This document shows, in pieces, positions 17,587-24,761 of a stretch of DNA of 64,000 nt; position 1 is the first letter of the stretch, and each line of letters starts with the position of its first letter. The position numbers were made by a program, and so were the translations under genes. The notes under the pieces were generated by a model, which did not search any database, had not been told where the DNA came from, and saw only the letters and a program-made list of their open reading frames with translations. The DNA comes from Streptomyces chumphonensis (GTDB lineage Bacteria > Actinomycetota > Actinomycetes > Streptomycetales > Streptomycetaceae), in assembly GCF_014779715.1 (NCBI RefSeq), contig NZ_JACXYU010000013.1:84986-148985 (forward strand), read 5' to 3'.

Positions 17587-18459
17587 TCAGAGGACGCGGA
17601 CCGCTCCGGTCGGCATGTCCCAGCTCATGTCCCGCTCGACGACGCCCGTCGAGGAGTTCTGGGCGCCCACGAACTTCCCGTCACCGACGTAGATGGCGAC
17701 GTGGTAGGCGCTGCCCGCGCTGCCCCAGTACAGGATGTCCCCGGGCTGCACCTGGCTCAGCGGGACCTGCGTACCGGTCACGGACTGGTCCTGCGAGACG
17801 CGCGGCAGGTTGATGCCCACCTGGCGGAACGCGGCACCGGTGAGACCGGAGCAGTCGTAGGCGCTCGGGCCGGTGGCGCCCATGACATAGGCCTTGCCGA
17901 CCTGGGCGCGGGCGAAGTTGACGACCGCCGCGGCGCTGCCGGTGGCGTTGGACGGCGCGGGCGCGGGCGCGCTCGTGGTGCTGGGGGCGTCGGGGCGCTC
18001 GGTGCTGCGGGACGCCGTGCGCCGCTCCTCGGCGCGCTCGGCGGCCGCGCGCTCGGCCTCCTCGGCGGCCTCGGCCTCGGCGGCCTCCTCGGCGGCCTTC
18101 TTGGCCGCGGCCTTGCGCTTGGCCTCGGCCTTGGCCTCGGCCTTCTCCCTGGTCTCCGCCGCGGCCTTCTTGGCGTTGGCGGCCGCCTGCTCCTTCGCCG
18201 CCTCCACGTCGTACTGGATGGCGATGGTCTGGGTGGCGTGCGCGGCCTCCTCGGCACCCGCGGTGAGGACGCCGCTCAGCGTCGGCATCTCGACCGTGCT
18301 GTCGACCGAGGACGCCTGGCTCGCGGCGGACGTCGGCGAGGCCGCACCGGTCACCGCGAGGGTCGTGAAGACGCCACCGGCAACACCCGAGCGGATCAGC
18401 GTGTTCCGGGAGGAACGCCGGGGTTTCCGGTGGCTTCGTATGTGAGCGTTCGAGGACAT
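17587..18459 (-). CDS. Secreted NlpC/P60 peptidoglycan endopeptidase
   Basis: 290 residues. It has a long Arg-rich signal peptide (core GGVFTTLAVTGAASP), an Ala/Glu/Lys-rich coiled coil (about 85-148), a Pro/Ser linker (about 155-172) and a C-terminal NlpC/P60 domain with catalytic Cys203 in SAYDCSGLTGAAF and His253 in YHVAIYVGD. It should cleave stem peptides of peptidoglycan outside the cell. A gene of this kind sits just before nuo in other Streptomyces, as I recall. The upstream 424 bp contain no gene and may hold a long leader. Confidence 0.9.
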   Translation of the reverse strand: MSSNAHIRSHRKPRRSSRNTLIRSGVAGGVFTTLAVTGAASPTSAASQASSVDSTVEMPTLSGVLTAGAEEAAHATQTIAIQYDVEAAKEQAAANAKKAAAETREKAEAKAEAKRKAAAKKAAEEAAEAEAAEEAERAAAERAEERRTASRSTERPDAPSTTSAPAPAPSNATGSAAAVVNFARAQVGKAYVMGATGPSAYDCSGLTGAAFRQVGINLPRVSQDQSVTGTQVPLSQVQPGDILYWGSAGSAYHVAIYVGDGKFVGAQNSSTGVVERDMSWDMPTGAVRVL

Positions 18460-18883
18460 GGGGAAAGGGCTACCAGGCGTCCGACGTTCCCCTCAAGCGT
18501 CGTGTTCTGCACCACAGGCCCCGAGGTGGCGTCCGTTTCGCGGCATTTGATCCGGCGTCAGGGGGCGTTCAGGGGTCGCGTCCTGTCCGACTACGGGCCC
18601 ACGACCACGCAGTTGTCCGCTTTGTCGGCCGCCGGGGCGGGCCTAGCATGTCTCGGCCCGGTAACGCCAACATGACAGTTGCCGCCGAGCAGGTTTGGTG
18701 ACCCAGATCACAGAGTGAGTCGAACGCTGCTTCACCCTCTAACACCCCAAACGGACAATGCGCTGAATCGAGTCAACCGGCGCAATGTGTACGTTGACGC
18801 GCAGTCCTGACTTCGCGTCAGTGAGGGCCGGGCGGCTTCGGTCGGCAAGTTCCGGCAAAAGCCCCGAATCACCCGCCGTCGCC
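18460..18883. other. Intergenic region between NlpC/P60 and HSP18 regulator genes
   Basis: 424 bp without a credible gene. It should contain the promoter and leader of the NlpC/P60 gene (transcribed leftward). A TAGGCC box lies on the - strand near 18641 and a TTGACT hexamer near 18771. I looked for the conserved blocks of the c-di-AMP (ydaO) riboswitch, which controls such genes in Streptomyces, and did not find them. Confidence 0.4.
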
Positions 18884-19558
18884 TCAGTCCGCCGGGCGCC
18901 GTCCGTCGCTGTCCTGGCGGAGCCGGTCGACCCGGTCGGTGAGGGCGTCGACGCGGGCGGCGAGCTCGGGGTGGCGGTCCTGGAGGAGGGTCCCGGCGTC
19001 GGTGAGCGGGGCGACGAGGCGGGCGGCGTCGTCCTCGCCCAGCGCGTCGGCGAGGCGGGTCACGGGGGAGTGCGGCCGGGTGGGCAGATCCGTGAGGGCG
19101 GTGACCTGCCCGGCGAGCTGGCGCAGCTCGGCGGCGTTCGCCCGTGCCCATGTCGTGACGGTGCGGTCCGCGGCCCGTCGGTCGCGGGTGGCCTGCACCC
19201 GCTCCTCGCCGGTGCTGCCCGCGGCGCCGGGGCGGACGCGCAGGTACCGCCGCTCGGCGGCCTGTCGGCTGGCGACGCCGAGCGGGCGGGCCAGGTCGGC
19301 CCAGCTGGCCCCCGCGTCGCGGGCCGCCTCGATGAGCCCGGCCTCCCATCCGGCGAGCCGGGTGCGCAGCTCGCGCAGGAGGAGGAGGGCGGCCAGGGCC
19401 TGTTCGGAGTCCGTCAGCCCGGCGTCGTGTCCCTGGCCGGGCCGGTGTGTGTGCGCCGTGCGCAGCGTGGCGTCGATCGTGCTCAGCGCCTCCACGGCGG
19501 CCGAGAAGGAGGTGGGTGCGCGGCGCTGGTGCGGGGCGTGTTCGTCGGCGGGTCTCAT
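18884..19558 (-). CDS. HSP18-type transcriptional regulator
   Basis: 224 residues. A central helix-turn-helix-like segment (GLIEAARDAGASWADLARPLGVASRQAAERRYLRVRPG, about 77-114) is followed by a long helical region ending VDALTDRVDRLRQDSDG. Proteins of this type are annotated beside hsp18/hsp20 genes in Streptomyces, and here it is divergent from an Hsp20 gene with two perfect palindromes between. Repression or activation of hsp20 is therefore inferred. ATG 19558 has AGGGGA 5 nt upstream; the frame is open to 19717 across the palindromes, which makes the longer form unlikely. Confidence 0.7.
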   Translation of the reverse strand: MRPADEHAPHQRRAPTSFSAAVEALSTIDATLRTAHTHRPGQGHDAGLTDSEQALAALLLLRELRTRLAGWEAGLIEAARDAGASWADLARPLGVASRQAAERRYLRVRPGAAGSTGEERVQATRDRRAADRTVTTWARANAAELRQLAGQVTALTDLPTRPHSPVTRLADALGEDDAARLVAPLTDAGTLLQDRHPELAARVDALTDRVDRLRQDSDGRRPAD

Positions 19559-19633
19559 CGGGTCCCCTGGTGCGTCGTCGGTGGTTTCTGCCGGTGGTTC
19601 CTGTTGGCGGCTTCTGGTGGTTGCCGCTGTGAT

Positions 19634-19677
19634 GTCATCCACTGGATGACGTCGTGAGTTGTCATCGTTTCGATGAC
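19634..19677. promoter_or_regulatory. Two tandem palindromic operators at the hsp20 promoter
   Basis: GTCATCC-ACT-GGATGAC (19634-19650) and GTCATCG-TTT-CGATGAC (19661-19677) are two perfect 7-bp-arm palindromes with centres 27 bp apart. They lie between the divergent HSP18 regulator and hsp20 and are the obvious binding sites for that regulator. Confidence 0.65.
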
Positions 19678-19738
19678 ATGCTACAACAGGAGGCAAGAAC
19701 AGCGCATTGGCACTCACACGGTGATGGAGGTGCAGACG

Positions 19739-20173
19739 ATGTTGATGCGCACCGACCCCTTCCGCGAGCTCGACCGGCTCACGCAGCAGTTCCTCGGTAC
19801 CGCTGGGACGTGGTCCCGGCCGTCGGTGGTCCCGATGGACGCCTACCGGGAGGGCGACGCGTACGTGATCGCTCTCGACCTGCCCGGCGTATCCGCCGAG
19901 GCGATCGACATCGACGTCGAGCGGAACATGCTGACGGTCAAGGCCGAGCGCCGCCCCGCCGTCAACGGCGACGACGTCCAGATGGAGCTGTCGGAGCGGA
20001 CGTTCGGGGTCTTCTCACGCCAGGTCGTCCTCGCGGACACGCTGGACACCGACCGCATCAAGGCCGACTACGACGCCGGCGTGCTGACCGTGCGCATCCC
20101 GATCGCCGAGCGGGCCAAGCCCCGCAAGATCACCATCGGCGAGGGGTCCGGGCGCAAGCAGATCAGCGGCTGA
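19739..20173 (+). CDS. Hsp20/alpha-crystallin small heat-shock protein
   Basis: 144 residues. An alpha-crystallin domain (about 32-125) includes PMDAYREGDAYVIALDLPGVSAEAIDIDVERNMLTVKAER and GVFSRQVVLADTLDTDRIKADYDAGVLTVRIPIAE; the IPI motif for oligomer contacts is near the C-terminus. An ATP-independent holdase for unfolding proteins. GGAGG lies 8 nt before ATG 19739. Two palindromes upstream and the divergent regulator suggest stress-responsive control. Two DUF2267 genes follow. Confidence 0.93.
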   Translation: MLMRTDPFRELDRLTQQFLGTAGTWSRPSVVPMDAYREGDAYVIALDLPGVSAEAIDIDVERNMLTVKAERRPAVNGDDVQMELSERTFGVFSRQVVLADTLDTDRIKADYDAGVLTVRIPIAERAKPRKITIGEGSGRKQISG

Positions 20174-20269
20174 GTCGGCGCCGTCGACCGGCGGCGGGAG
20201 CACGGTCCTCTTTCCGACGGTGCTTTGAGGGGTTCCGCCCTCCCGCCGCCGCCCCGAGGAGGTGGCGTG

Positions 20270-20662
20270 GTGGTGATGCGAGCAGACGCGTTCCTCGACC
20301 AGGTGCGGGAACGCGGTGAGTACGGCACACGTGAGGAGGCCGACCGGGCGTCCCGGACCGTTCTGGCCCTGCTCGGGGCCCATCTGGTCGGCGAGGTCCG
20401 GTCGGAGTTGGCCGCCCGGCTCCCGGAGTCCTTCTCGATCATCCTGCTCAACCCGCTCCAGGCGTCGGAGCCGCTGTCGGCCGAGCGGTTCGTCCGGGCC
20501 ACAGCGGCGTGGATCGAGGGAGCCACCGAGAAGACCGCGGCCTGGGACGTCGGCGCCGTCCTCAGCGTCGCCGCCGACGCGGCGGGGGAGGAGCTGACCC
20601 GCCGCATCCTGCTCCAGCTCCCGCCCGGCTACGACATCCTCTTCGGACACCCGCAGCACTAG
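20270..20662 (+). CDS. DUF2267 family protein (first of two)
   Basis: 130 residues, mostly helical (FLDQVRERGEYGTREEADRASRTVLALLGAHLVGEVRSELAARLPE...FVRATAAWIEGATEKTAAWDVGAVLSVAADAAGEELTRRILLQLP). Matches the DUF2267 pattern; function unknown. GAGGAGG at 20256-20262 serves one of several consecutive starts (GTG 20267, 20270, 20273, ATG 20276); 20270 has the best spacing. Probably co-expressed with hsp20 and the next gene. Confidence 0.8.
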   Translation: MVMRADAFLDQVRERGEYGTREEADRASRTVLALLGAHLVGEVRSELAARLPESFSIILLNPLQASEPLSAERFVRATAAWIEGATEKTAAWDVGAVLSVAADAAGEELTRRILLQLPPGYDILFGHPQH

Positions 20663-20725
20663 CCGAACCGACCCGGCCCCTGGGGCCGAGACCATCCCAG
20701 CGACCAGCAGAGAAAGGCGTCACCG

Positions 20726-21160
20726 ATGCTCACCCAGCGGCAACCGTCCGGTACGGAAAGGGCCGTCACCCACGCCCAGCTCCTGGAGCACGTGCGGTAC
20801 GAGGGCGCGTACCCGACGCGCGAGCGGGCCGAGGAGGTCCTGTGCGCCGTCCTCTCCGCGTTGGGCCGACAGCTCTCCGGTGACGTCCGGGAGGAGCTGG
20901 CCGCCTGCCTGCCCGGCGAGGCCGCCCGCGTCCTGACCGGAGAGATACCCGACACCGTCCCCCTGACGGGTTCGTCCTTCGTGCACGACCTGGCCGCCCG
21001 CACCGGCGGGACCCCGGCCACGACGCGTTGGGACGCCGGCACCGTCCTGGCCGCCGTCGGTCGCCTCGCCGGGGACGACCTGCTGGATCGCGTCCTCGCC
21101 CGTCTGCCGCGTGGCTACGCCCTTCTCTTCGGCCGCGCCGAACTGACGACCGCGGCCTGA
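20726..21160 (+). CDS. DUF2267 family protein (second of two)
   Basis: 144 residues and paralogous to the preceding gene: LLEHVRYEGAYPTRERAEEVLCAVLSALGRQLSGDVREELAACLPGE, FVHDLAARTG, TRWDAGTVLAAVGRLAGDDLLDRVLARLPRGYALLFG align segment by segment. Function unknown; such proteins often sit in stress clusters, as here after hsp20. An AGAAAGG site precedes ATG 20726. Converges with the CDF transporter gene across a perfect hairpin. Confidence 0.8.
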   Translation: MLTQRQPSGTERAVTHAQLLEHVRYEGAYPTRERAEEVLCAVLSALGRQLSGDVREELAACLPGEAARVLTGEIPDTVPLTGSSFVHDLAARTGGTPATTRWDAGTVLAAVGRLAGDDLLDRVLARLPRGYALLFGRAELTTAA

Positions 21161-21213
21161 ACCGCCGCTGGCACCGCGCCGCCACGGCCCCGGTCCTCGG
21201 CGGACCCGCTCTC

Positions 21214-21262
21214 GGCGCCTGCCGCGCCCGACCCGCCCCGGCGGTCAGGCGCGGCAGGCGCC
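21214..21262. terminator. Hairpin at the convergent ends of the DUF2267 and CDF genes
   Basis: GGCGCCTGCCGCGCC (21214-21228) and its exact complement at 21248-21262, separated by 19 nt. The right arm overlaps the last codons of the CDF gene. Confidence 0.65.
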
Positions 21263-21967
21263 TTCGGTGCGGCAGCCGCACGCCTCGGGCGCGGCACCGG
21301 CCGAGGGCATGGCCGCTCCGGTGGGGACCGTGCAGCAGCCCCGGCCCTGCCAGGCGTCGCGGCCCTCCTTGACGGCGACGGCGGCGATGACGAGGGCGGC
21401 GACGGGGTCGGCCCAGGACCACCCGAGAGTCGCGTTGAGGATCAGGCCGAGCAGCAGCACGGCGGACAGATAGGTGCACAGCAGCGTCTGCCGGGAGTCG
21501 GCGACGGCGGACGCGGAGCCGAGTTCGCGGCCGGCCCGGCGCTGGGCCGCGGACAGGAACGGCATGATCGCGAGCGACAGGGCCGCGATGACGATGCCGG
21601 TGACCGATCGTTCCGCCTCCCCGGTACCGGCCAGTGCGCGGACGGCGGCGACGGCGACGTACGCGGCGAGCGCGAAGAACGACACCGCGATGATCCGCAG
21701 GGCGCGCTGCTCGCGCGCCGCGCGGGCGGTGTGGTCGCGGGCGGAGAACTGCCAGGCGACGGCGGCGGCGGAGGAGACCTCGATGATCGAGTCGAGCCCG
21801 AATCCGATCAGTGCGGTGGAGGAGGCGATGGTGCCGGCGGTGATCGCGACGACCGCCTCGATCACGTTGTAGGTGACCGTCGCGGCGACCAGCCACCGTA
21901 TCCGCCGGGCGAGTTCCTCGCGGCGGTCCGGGGACGGACCGGGGGACACCGAGGTCTCGGCGGTCAT
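21245..21967 (-). CDS. Cation diffusion facilitator-like heavy-metal transporter
   Basis: 240 residues with about five to six membrane helices (LVAATVTYNVIEAVVAITAG, IAVSFFALAAYVAVAAVRAL, VTGIVIAALSLAIMPFLSA, LLCTYLSAVLLLGLILNATLG, VAALVIAAVAVKEG). The segment STALIGFGLDSIIEVSSAA matches the metal-site helix of a short CDF subgroup. The soluble cytosolic domain of longer CDFs is absent; instead there is a Cys-rich tail (GRGCCTVP, ACGCRTEGACRA). Its start overlaps the ArsR stop (ATGA), so metal-induced export (Cd, Pb, Zn or Co) is the likely role. Confidence 0.85.
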   Translation of the reverse strand: MTAETSVSPGPSPDRREELARRIRWLVAATVTYNVIEAVVAITAGTIASSTALIGFGLDSIIEVSSAAAVAWQFSARDHTARAAREQRALRIIAVSFFALAAYVAVAAVRALAGTGEAERSVTGIVIAALSLAIMPFLSAAQRRAGRELGSASAVADSRQTLLCTYLSAVLLLGLILNATLGWSWADPVAALVIAAVAVKEGRDAWQGRGCCTVPTGAAMPSAGAAPEACGCRTEGACRA

Positions 21968-22305
21968 GGGCGGCAGCAGCCCTTCGTCTCGGCGTCGGTG
22001 CACGTGCGGTCGGACGCGACGGCCACCACGGCGGCGCGCAGGTCGTCCAGCGCGTGGCCGAGGCGGGCGTCGGCGAGTTCGTAGCGGGTGCGGCGCCCGT
22101 CCGGAACGGTGACGACCAGGCCGCAGTCGCGCAGGCACGCCAGGTGGTTCGACAACCGGCTCCGCGAGACGCCGAGCGCGTCGGCGAGGTCGGCCGGGTA
22201 GGCGGGGGCTTCGCGCAGGGCGAGCAGGATGCGGCAGCGGATCGGGTCGGCGAGTGCGCGGCCGAACCGGGCCAGCACCTCGATGTCGGAGGCAAGGGTC
22301 AGCAC
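21964..22305 (-). CDS. ArsR/SmtB-family metal sensor, CmtR-like
   Basis: 113 residues. The winged helix includes ALADPIRCRILLALREAPAYPADLADALGVSRSRLSNHLACLRDCGLVV. The Cys pair in LACLRDCGLV and a C-terminal Cys (DRTCT, then KGCC) match the Cd/Pb site of Mycobacterium tuberculosis CmtR (Cys57, Cys61, Cys102). GTG 22305 is chosen because the N-terminus then aligns with CmtR; GTG 22320 would overlap a long palindrome. It probably represses its own operon with the CDF gene until metal binds. Confidence 0.85.
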   Translation of the reverse strand: MLTLASDIEVLARFGRALADPIRCRILLALREAPAYPADLADALGVSRSRLSNHLACLRDCGLVVTVPDGRRTRYELADARLGHALDDLRAAVVAVASDRTCTDAETKGCCRP

Positions 22306-22314
22306 GCCATGAGA

Positions 22315-22348
22315 GTACACCTCTTCCTGAATTCAGGAAGAGGTGTAC
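22315..22348. promoter_or_regulatory. 34-bp perfect palindrome upstream of arsR
   Basis: The whole stretch 22315-22348 is identical to its reverse complement; the inner core is TTCCTGAATTCAGGAA. It ends 10 bp before the proposed arsR start, where an ArsR dimer would be expected to bind and block transcription. Far longer than chance would give. Confidence 0.7.
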
Positions 22349-22623
22349 CGCCTGGCCGCTCGACGTCGAAGGGCCGCGGGATGGCGTGTGTGGCCTCGGC
22401 TAGCACGTCGAGGTGTCCATTGCGAATTTGGAAGGCCGGGCCTCCCTTTGCTAGGCGCACACCCCCGGAGCTGCGCCTCGGGGGGCGCACATGACGCCCC
22501 GTGCGCGTTCGCAGGCTTTGCGTGTGCTGATCCGGGTGGTGGTGACCACCGGGGCGGCGTCCGGGTGTTGAGGATCACAAAGACGGGGTCGGCCCCGTGT
22601 CGCATGTCACAGAGGTCGGGGCA

Positions 22624-22629
22624 TAGGAT
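22624..22629 (+). promoter_or_regulatory. -10 box of the nuoD promoter
   Basis: TAGGAT, conserved at the same place in the nuoA leader (24988-24993) and just upstream of a Rex-type operator. The -35 is not recognisable. Confidence 0.45.
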
Positions 22630-22643
22630 GCAGGCACTCGGAC

Positions 22644-22661
22644 TTGTGAACTGCCTCACAA
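22644..22661 (+). promoter_or_regulatory. Rex-type redox operator (ROP) before nuoD
   Basis: TTGTGAACTGCCTCACAA fits the Rex operator pattern TTGTG-N8-CACAA. It lies 15 nt after the -10 box, a repressing position. Rex releases DNA when the NADH/NAD+ ratio rises. Confidence 0.65.
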
Positions 22662-22684
22662 TCGCACGAGCGGACAGGCTAGTC

Positions 22685-22719
22685 ATCCCGGACCCTGATC
22701 AGCGGAGGTCGTACAGCTG
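22685..22719 (+). repeat. Copy of the nuoC 3' end before nuoD
   Basis: 22685-22726 matches 26768-26809 (the end of nuoC and start of the nuoD scar) with four differences in 42 nt by my count. It still encodes PDQRRSYS-stop and carries the GGAGGT ribosome binding site for nuoD. Confidence 0.8.
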
Positions 22720-24048
22720 ATGAGCACCTCAACGTCACACGCACCTGGCCGCGAAACCACCGAGGGGACGGTCTACACGGTCACGGGCGGGGACTGGGAC
22801 GACGTCGTCCAGGGTGTCCAGGCGAACGACGACGAACGGATCGTCGTCAACATGGGCCCCCAGCACCCGTCCACCCACGGCGTGCTCCGCCTGATCCTGG
22901 AGATCGACGGGGAGACCGTCACCGAGTGCCGCTGCGGCGTCGGCTACCTCCACACCGGGATCGAGAAGAACCTCGAGTACCGCACGTGGACCCAGGGGTC
23001 GACGTACGTGACGCGCATGGACTACCTGACCTCGTTCCACAACGAGGCCGCCTACTGCATGTCCGTGGAGAAGCTGCTCGGCATCGAGGACCAGATCCCG
23101 GACCGGGCGACGATCATCCGCGTCCTGCTCATGGAGCTCAACCGGATCAGCTCCCACCTCATCGCCATCGCCACCGGCGGCATGGAGCTGGGCGCCACCA
23201 CGGTGGCGGTCTTCGGCTTCCGGGACCGGGAGATGATCCTCGACCTCTTCGAGCAGATCACCGGCCTGCGGATGAACCACGCCTTCATCCGGCCCGGGGG
23301 TCTGGCGCAGGACCTGCCGCCCGGCTCGGTCGACGCCATCCGGGAGACGGTGAAGACCCTCCGCAAGAACTTCGGCGAGTTCGACACCCTCGCGACCAAC
23401 AGCCCGGTCTTCAAGGCGCGATTGCAGGACATCGCCTACCTGGACCTCGCGGGCTGCATGGCGCTCGGGCTCACCGGCCCGGTGCTGCGCTCCACGGGCC
23501 TGCCGCACGACCTGCGCAAGACGGCGCCCTACTGCGGGTACGAGACGTACGACTTCGACGTCCCGACCACCGACACCTGCGACGCCTACGGGCGGTTCCT
23601 CATCAGGCTGGAGGAGATGCGCCAGTCGCTGCGGATCGTCGAGCAGTGCCTGGACCGGCTGGAGCCGGGCCCGGTGATGGTGGGCGACAAGAAGATCGCC
23701 TGGCCCGCCCAGCTCGCGCTCGGCCCCGACGGCCTCGGCAACTCCCTCGACCACATCCGGCAGATCATGGGCACCTCCATGGAGTCCCTGATCCACCACT
23801 TCAAGCTGGTCACCGAGGGGTTCCGGGTACCGCCGGGCCAGGCGTACATCGCGGTGGAGTCCCCGAAGGGCGAGCTCGGCGTGCACACCGTGAGCGACGG
23901 CGGCACCCGGCCCTACCGGGTGCACTTCCGCGACCCGTCCTTCGCCAACATGCAGGCCATCGCCGCGATGGTCGAGGGCGGCCAGATCGCCGACGTCATC
24001 GTGACGATCGCCTCCGTCGACCCCGTGCTGGGCGGCGTCGACCGCTGA
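22720..24048 (+). CDS. nuoD: NADH-quinone oxidoreductase subunit D (solo, displaced)
   Basis: Full-length 442-residue 49-kDa-type subunit that lines the quinone cavity of complex I with NuoB. Family blocks are intact: RIVVNMGPQHPSTHGVLRLILEIDGETV, CGVGYLHTGIEKNLEYRTW, ELNRISSHLIAIATGGMELGA, GLRMNHAFIRPGGLAQDLPPG, PVMVGDKKIAWPAQLALGPDGLGNSLDHI and C-terminal DPVLGGVDR. The quinone-site His in HPSTHG and Tyr in VGYLHTG are present. It is not in the operon: it has its own leader, a copy of the nuoA leader fused to the nuoC tail, and is separated from nuoA by a VOC gene on the other strand. Its termini differ from the scar at 26803-26850, so it is a paralogue or foreign copy rather than a simple move. 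Confidence 0.96.
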   Translation: MSTSTSHAPGRETTEGTVYTVTGGDWDDVVQGVQANDDERIVVNMGPQHPSTHGVLRLILEIDGETVTECRCGVGYLHTGIEKNLEYRTWTQGSTYVTRMDYLTSFHNEAAYCMSVEKLLGIEDQIPDRATIIRVLLMELNRISSHLIAIATGGMELGATTVAVFGFRDREMILDLFEQITGLRMNHAFIRPGGLAQDLPPGSVDAIRETVKTLRKNFGEFDTLATNSPVFKARLQDIAYLDLAGCMALGLTGPVLRSTGLPHDLRKTAPYCGYETYDFDVPTTDTCDAYGRFLIRLEEMRQSLRIVEQCLDRLEPGPVMVGDKKIAWPAQLALGPDGLGNSLDHIRQIMGTSMESLIHHFKLVTEGFRVPPGQAYIAVESPKGELGVHTVSDGGTRPYRVHFRDPSFANMQAIAAMVEGGQIADVIVTIASVDPVLGGVDR

Positions 24049-24080
24049 ACCCGCGCCGGGGGCGGCGTCCGGCGTCCGGC

Positions 24081-24557
24081 TCAGGCCGTACCGTCGGCCG
24101 CGGCCTCCAGCGCGGCGACGTCCAGCTTCTTCATGCCCAGCATGGCCTTCATCGCGCGGTCGGCCCGGGCGGCGTCCGGGTCGGCCAGCAGTTCCTCCAG
24201 CCGACGCGGGACGACCTGCCAGGACAGCCCGTAGCGGTCCTTGAGCCACCCGCAGGGCCCTTCCTCGCCGCCTTCGGCCAGCTTCGTCCAGTAGTGGTCG
24301 ACCTCGTCCTGGTCGGCGCAGTCGATCGAGAGCGAGACCGCCTCGTCGAAGGTGAACTCGGGCCCGCCGTTGAGGGCGACGTACCGCTGGCCGTCCAGCT
24401 CGAAGTCGACGGTGAGCACGGTGCCGGCCGGGCGCGGACCGGCCTCGCCGTAGTGGGCGACGTGGGTGATCCGGGAGTTCGGGAAGACCGAGCAGTAGAA
24501 CGCGGCGGCCTCCTCGCCCCGGGTGTCGAACCACAGGGTGGGGGTGATGCGCGGCAT
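24081..24557 (-). CDS. VOC-family protein (PhnB / 3-demethylubiquinone methyltransferase-like fold)
   Basis: 158 residues with the vicinal-oxygen-chelate pattern RITPTLWFDTRGEEAAAFYCSVFPNSRITHVAHYGEAGPRPAGTVLTVDFELDGQRYVALNGG, EAVSLSIDCADQDEVDHYWTKLAEGGEEGPCGWLKDRYGLSWQVVP. Catalysis is not predictable. AAGGAGAACCCCC precedes ATG 24557. It sits between solo nuoD and nuoA, on the opposite strand, and so marks the gap that separates nuoD from the operon. Confidence 0.85.
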   Translation of the reverse strand: MPRITPTLWFDTRGEEAAAFYCSVFPNSRITHVAHYGEAGPRPAGTVLTVDFELDGQRYVALNGGPEFTFDEAVSLSIDCADQDEVDHYWTKLAEGGEEGPCGWLKDRYGLSWQVVPRRLEELLADPDAARADRAMKAMLGMKKLDVAALEAAADGTA

Positions 24558-24761
24558 GGGGGTTCTCCTTCCGTACGGTCCGGGACGGCCGGTGGCGGTC
24601 CCACACCGGTGTGGACACCGGACGCCCCGGAAACTCATCGCGCCGTCCGCCGTCCGCCGTCCGCCCGCGGAAGGGACGGGTTGTGCGTGCGTGCACAAGG
24701 GAGTCGCGCCGTCACGGAACGGCACCCCGCCCGTCTCTCGCGCCGCACTCGGGGCCGCGTC

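Larger units (their letters stand above)
22399..22684 (+). promoter_or_regulatory. Duplicated nuoA-type leader in front of solo nuoD
   Basis: Collinear with the nuoA leader at 24762-25089. Shared blocks are GCTAGCACGT (22399), GTCCATTGCGAATTTG (22415-22430), a CCGGGTGTTGA block (22561) and a 77-nt block (22593-22669 against 24957-25033) that I count as identical at 70 positions without gaps. The segment ends in CTAGTCATC, also present at 25082-25090, where similarity to the nuoA side stops and similarity to the nuoC end begins. No gene lies in it. Confidence 0.8.

Noticed and set aside
18460..18883. c-di-AMP (ydaO) riboswitch upstream of NlpC/P60
   Set aside because: Expected for such genes in Streptomyces, but the conserved sequence blocks were not found by eye; a covariance-model search would settle it.
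22343..22720. 125-codon + strand frame ending in PDQRRSYS before nuoD
   Set aside because: Only the last codons are real homology, to the nuoC end; the rest is the duplicated leader read by chance.
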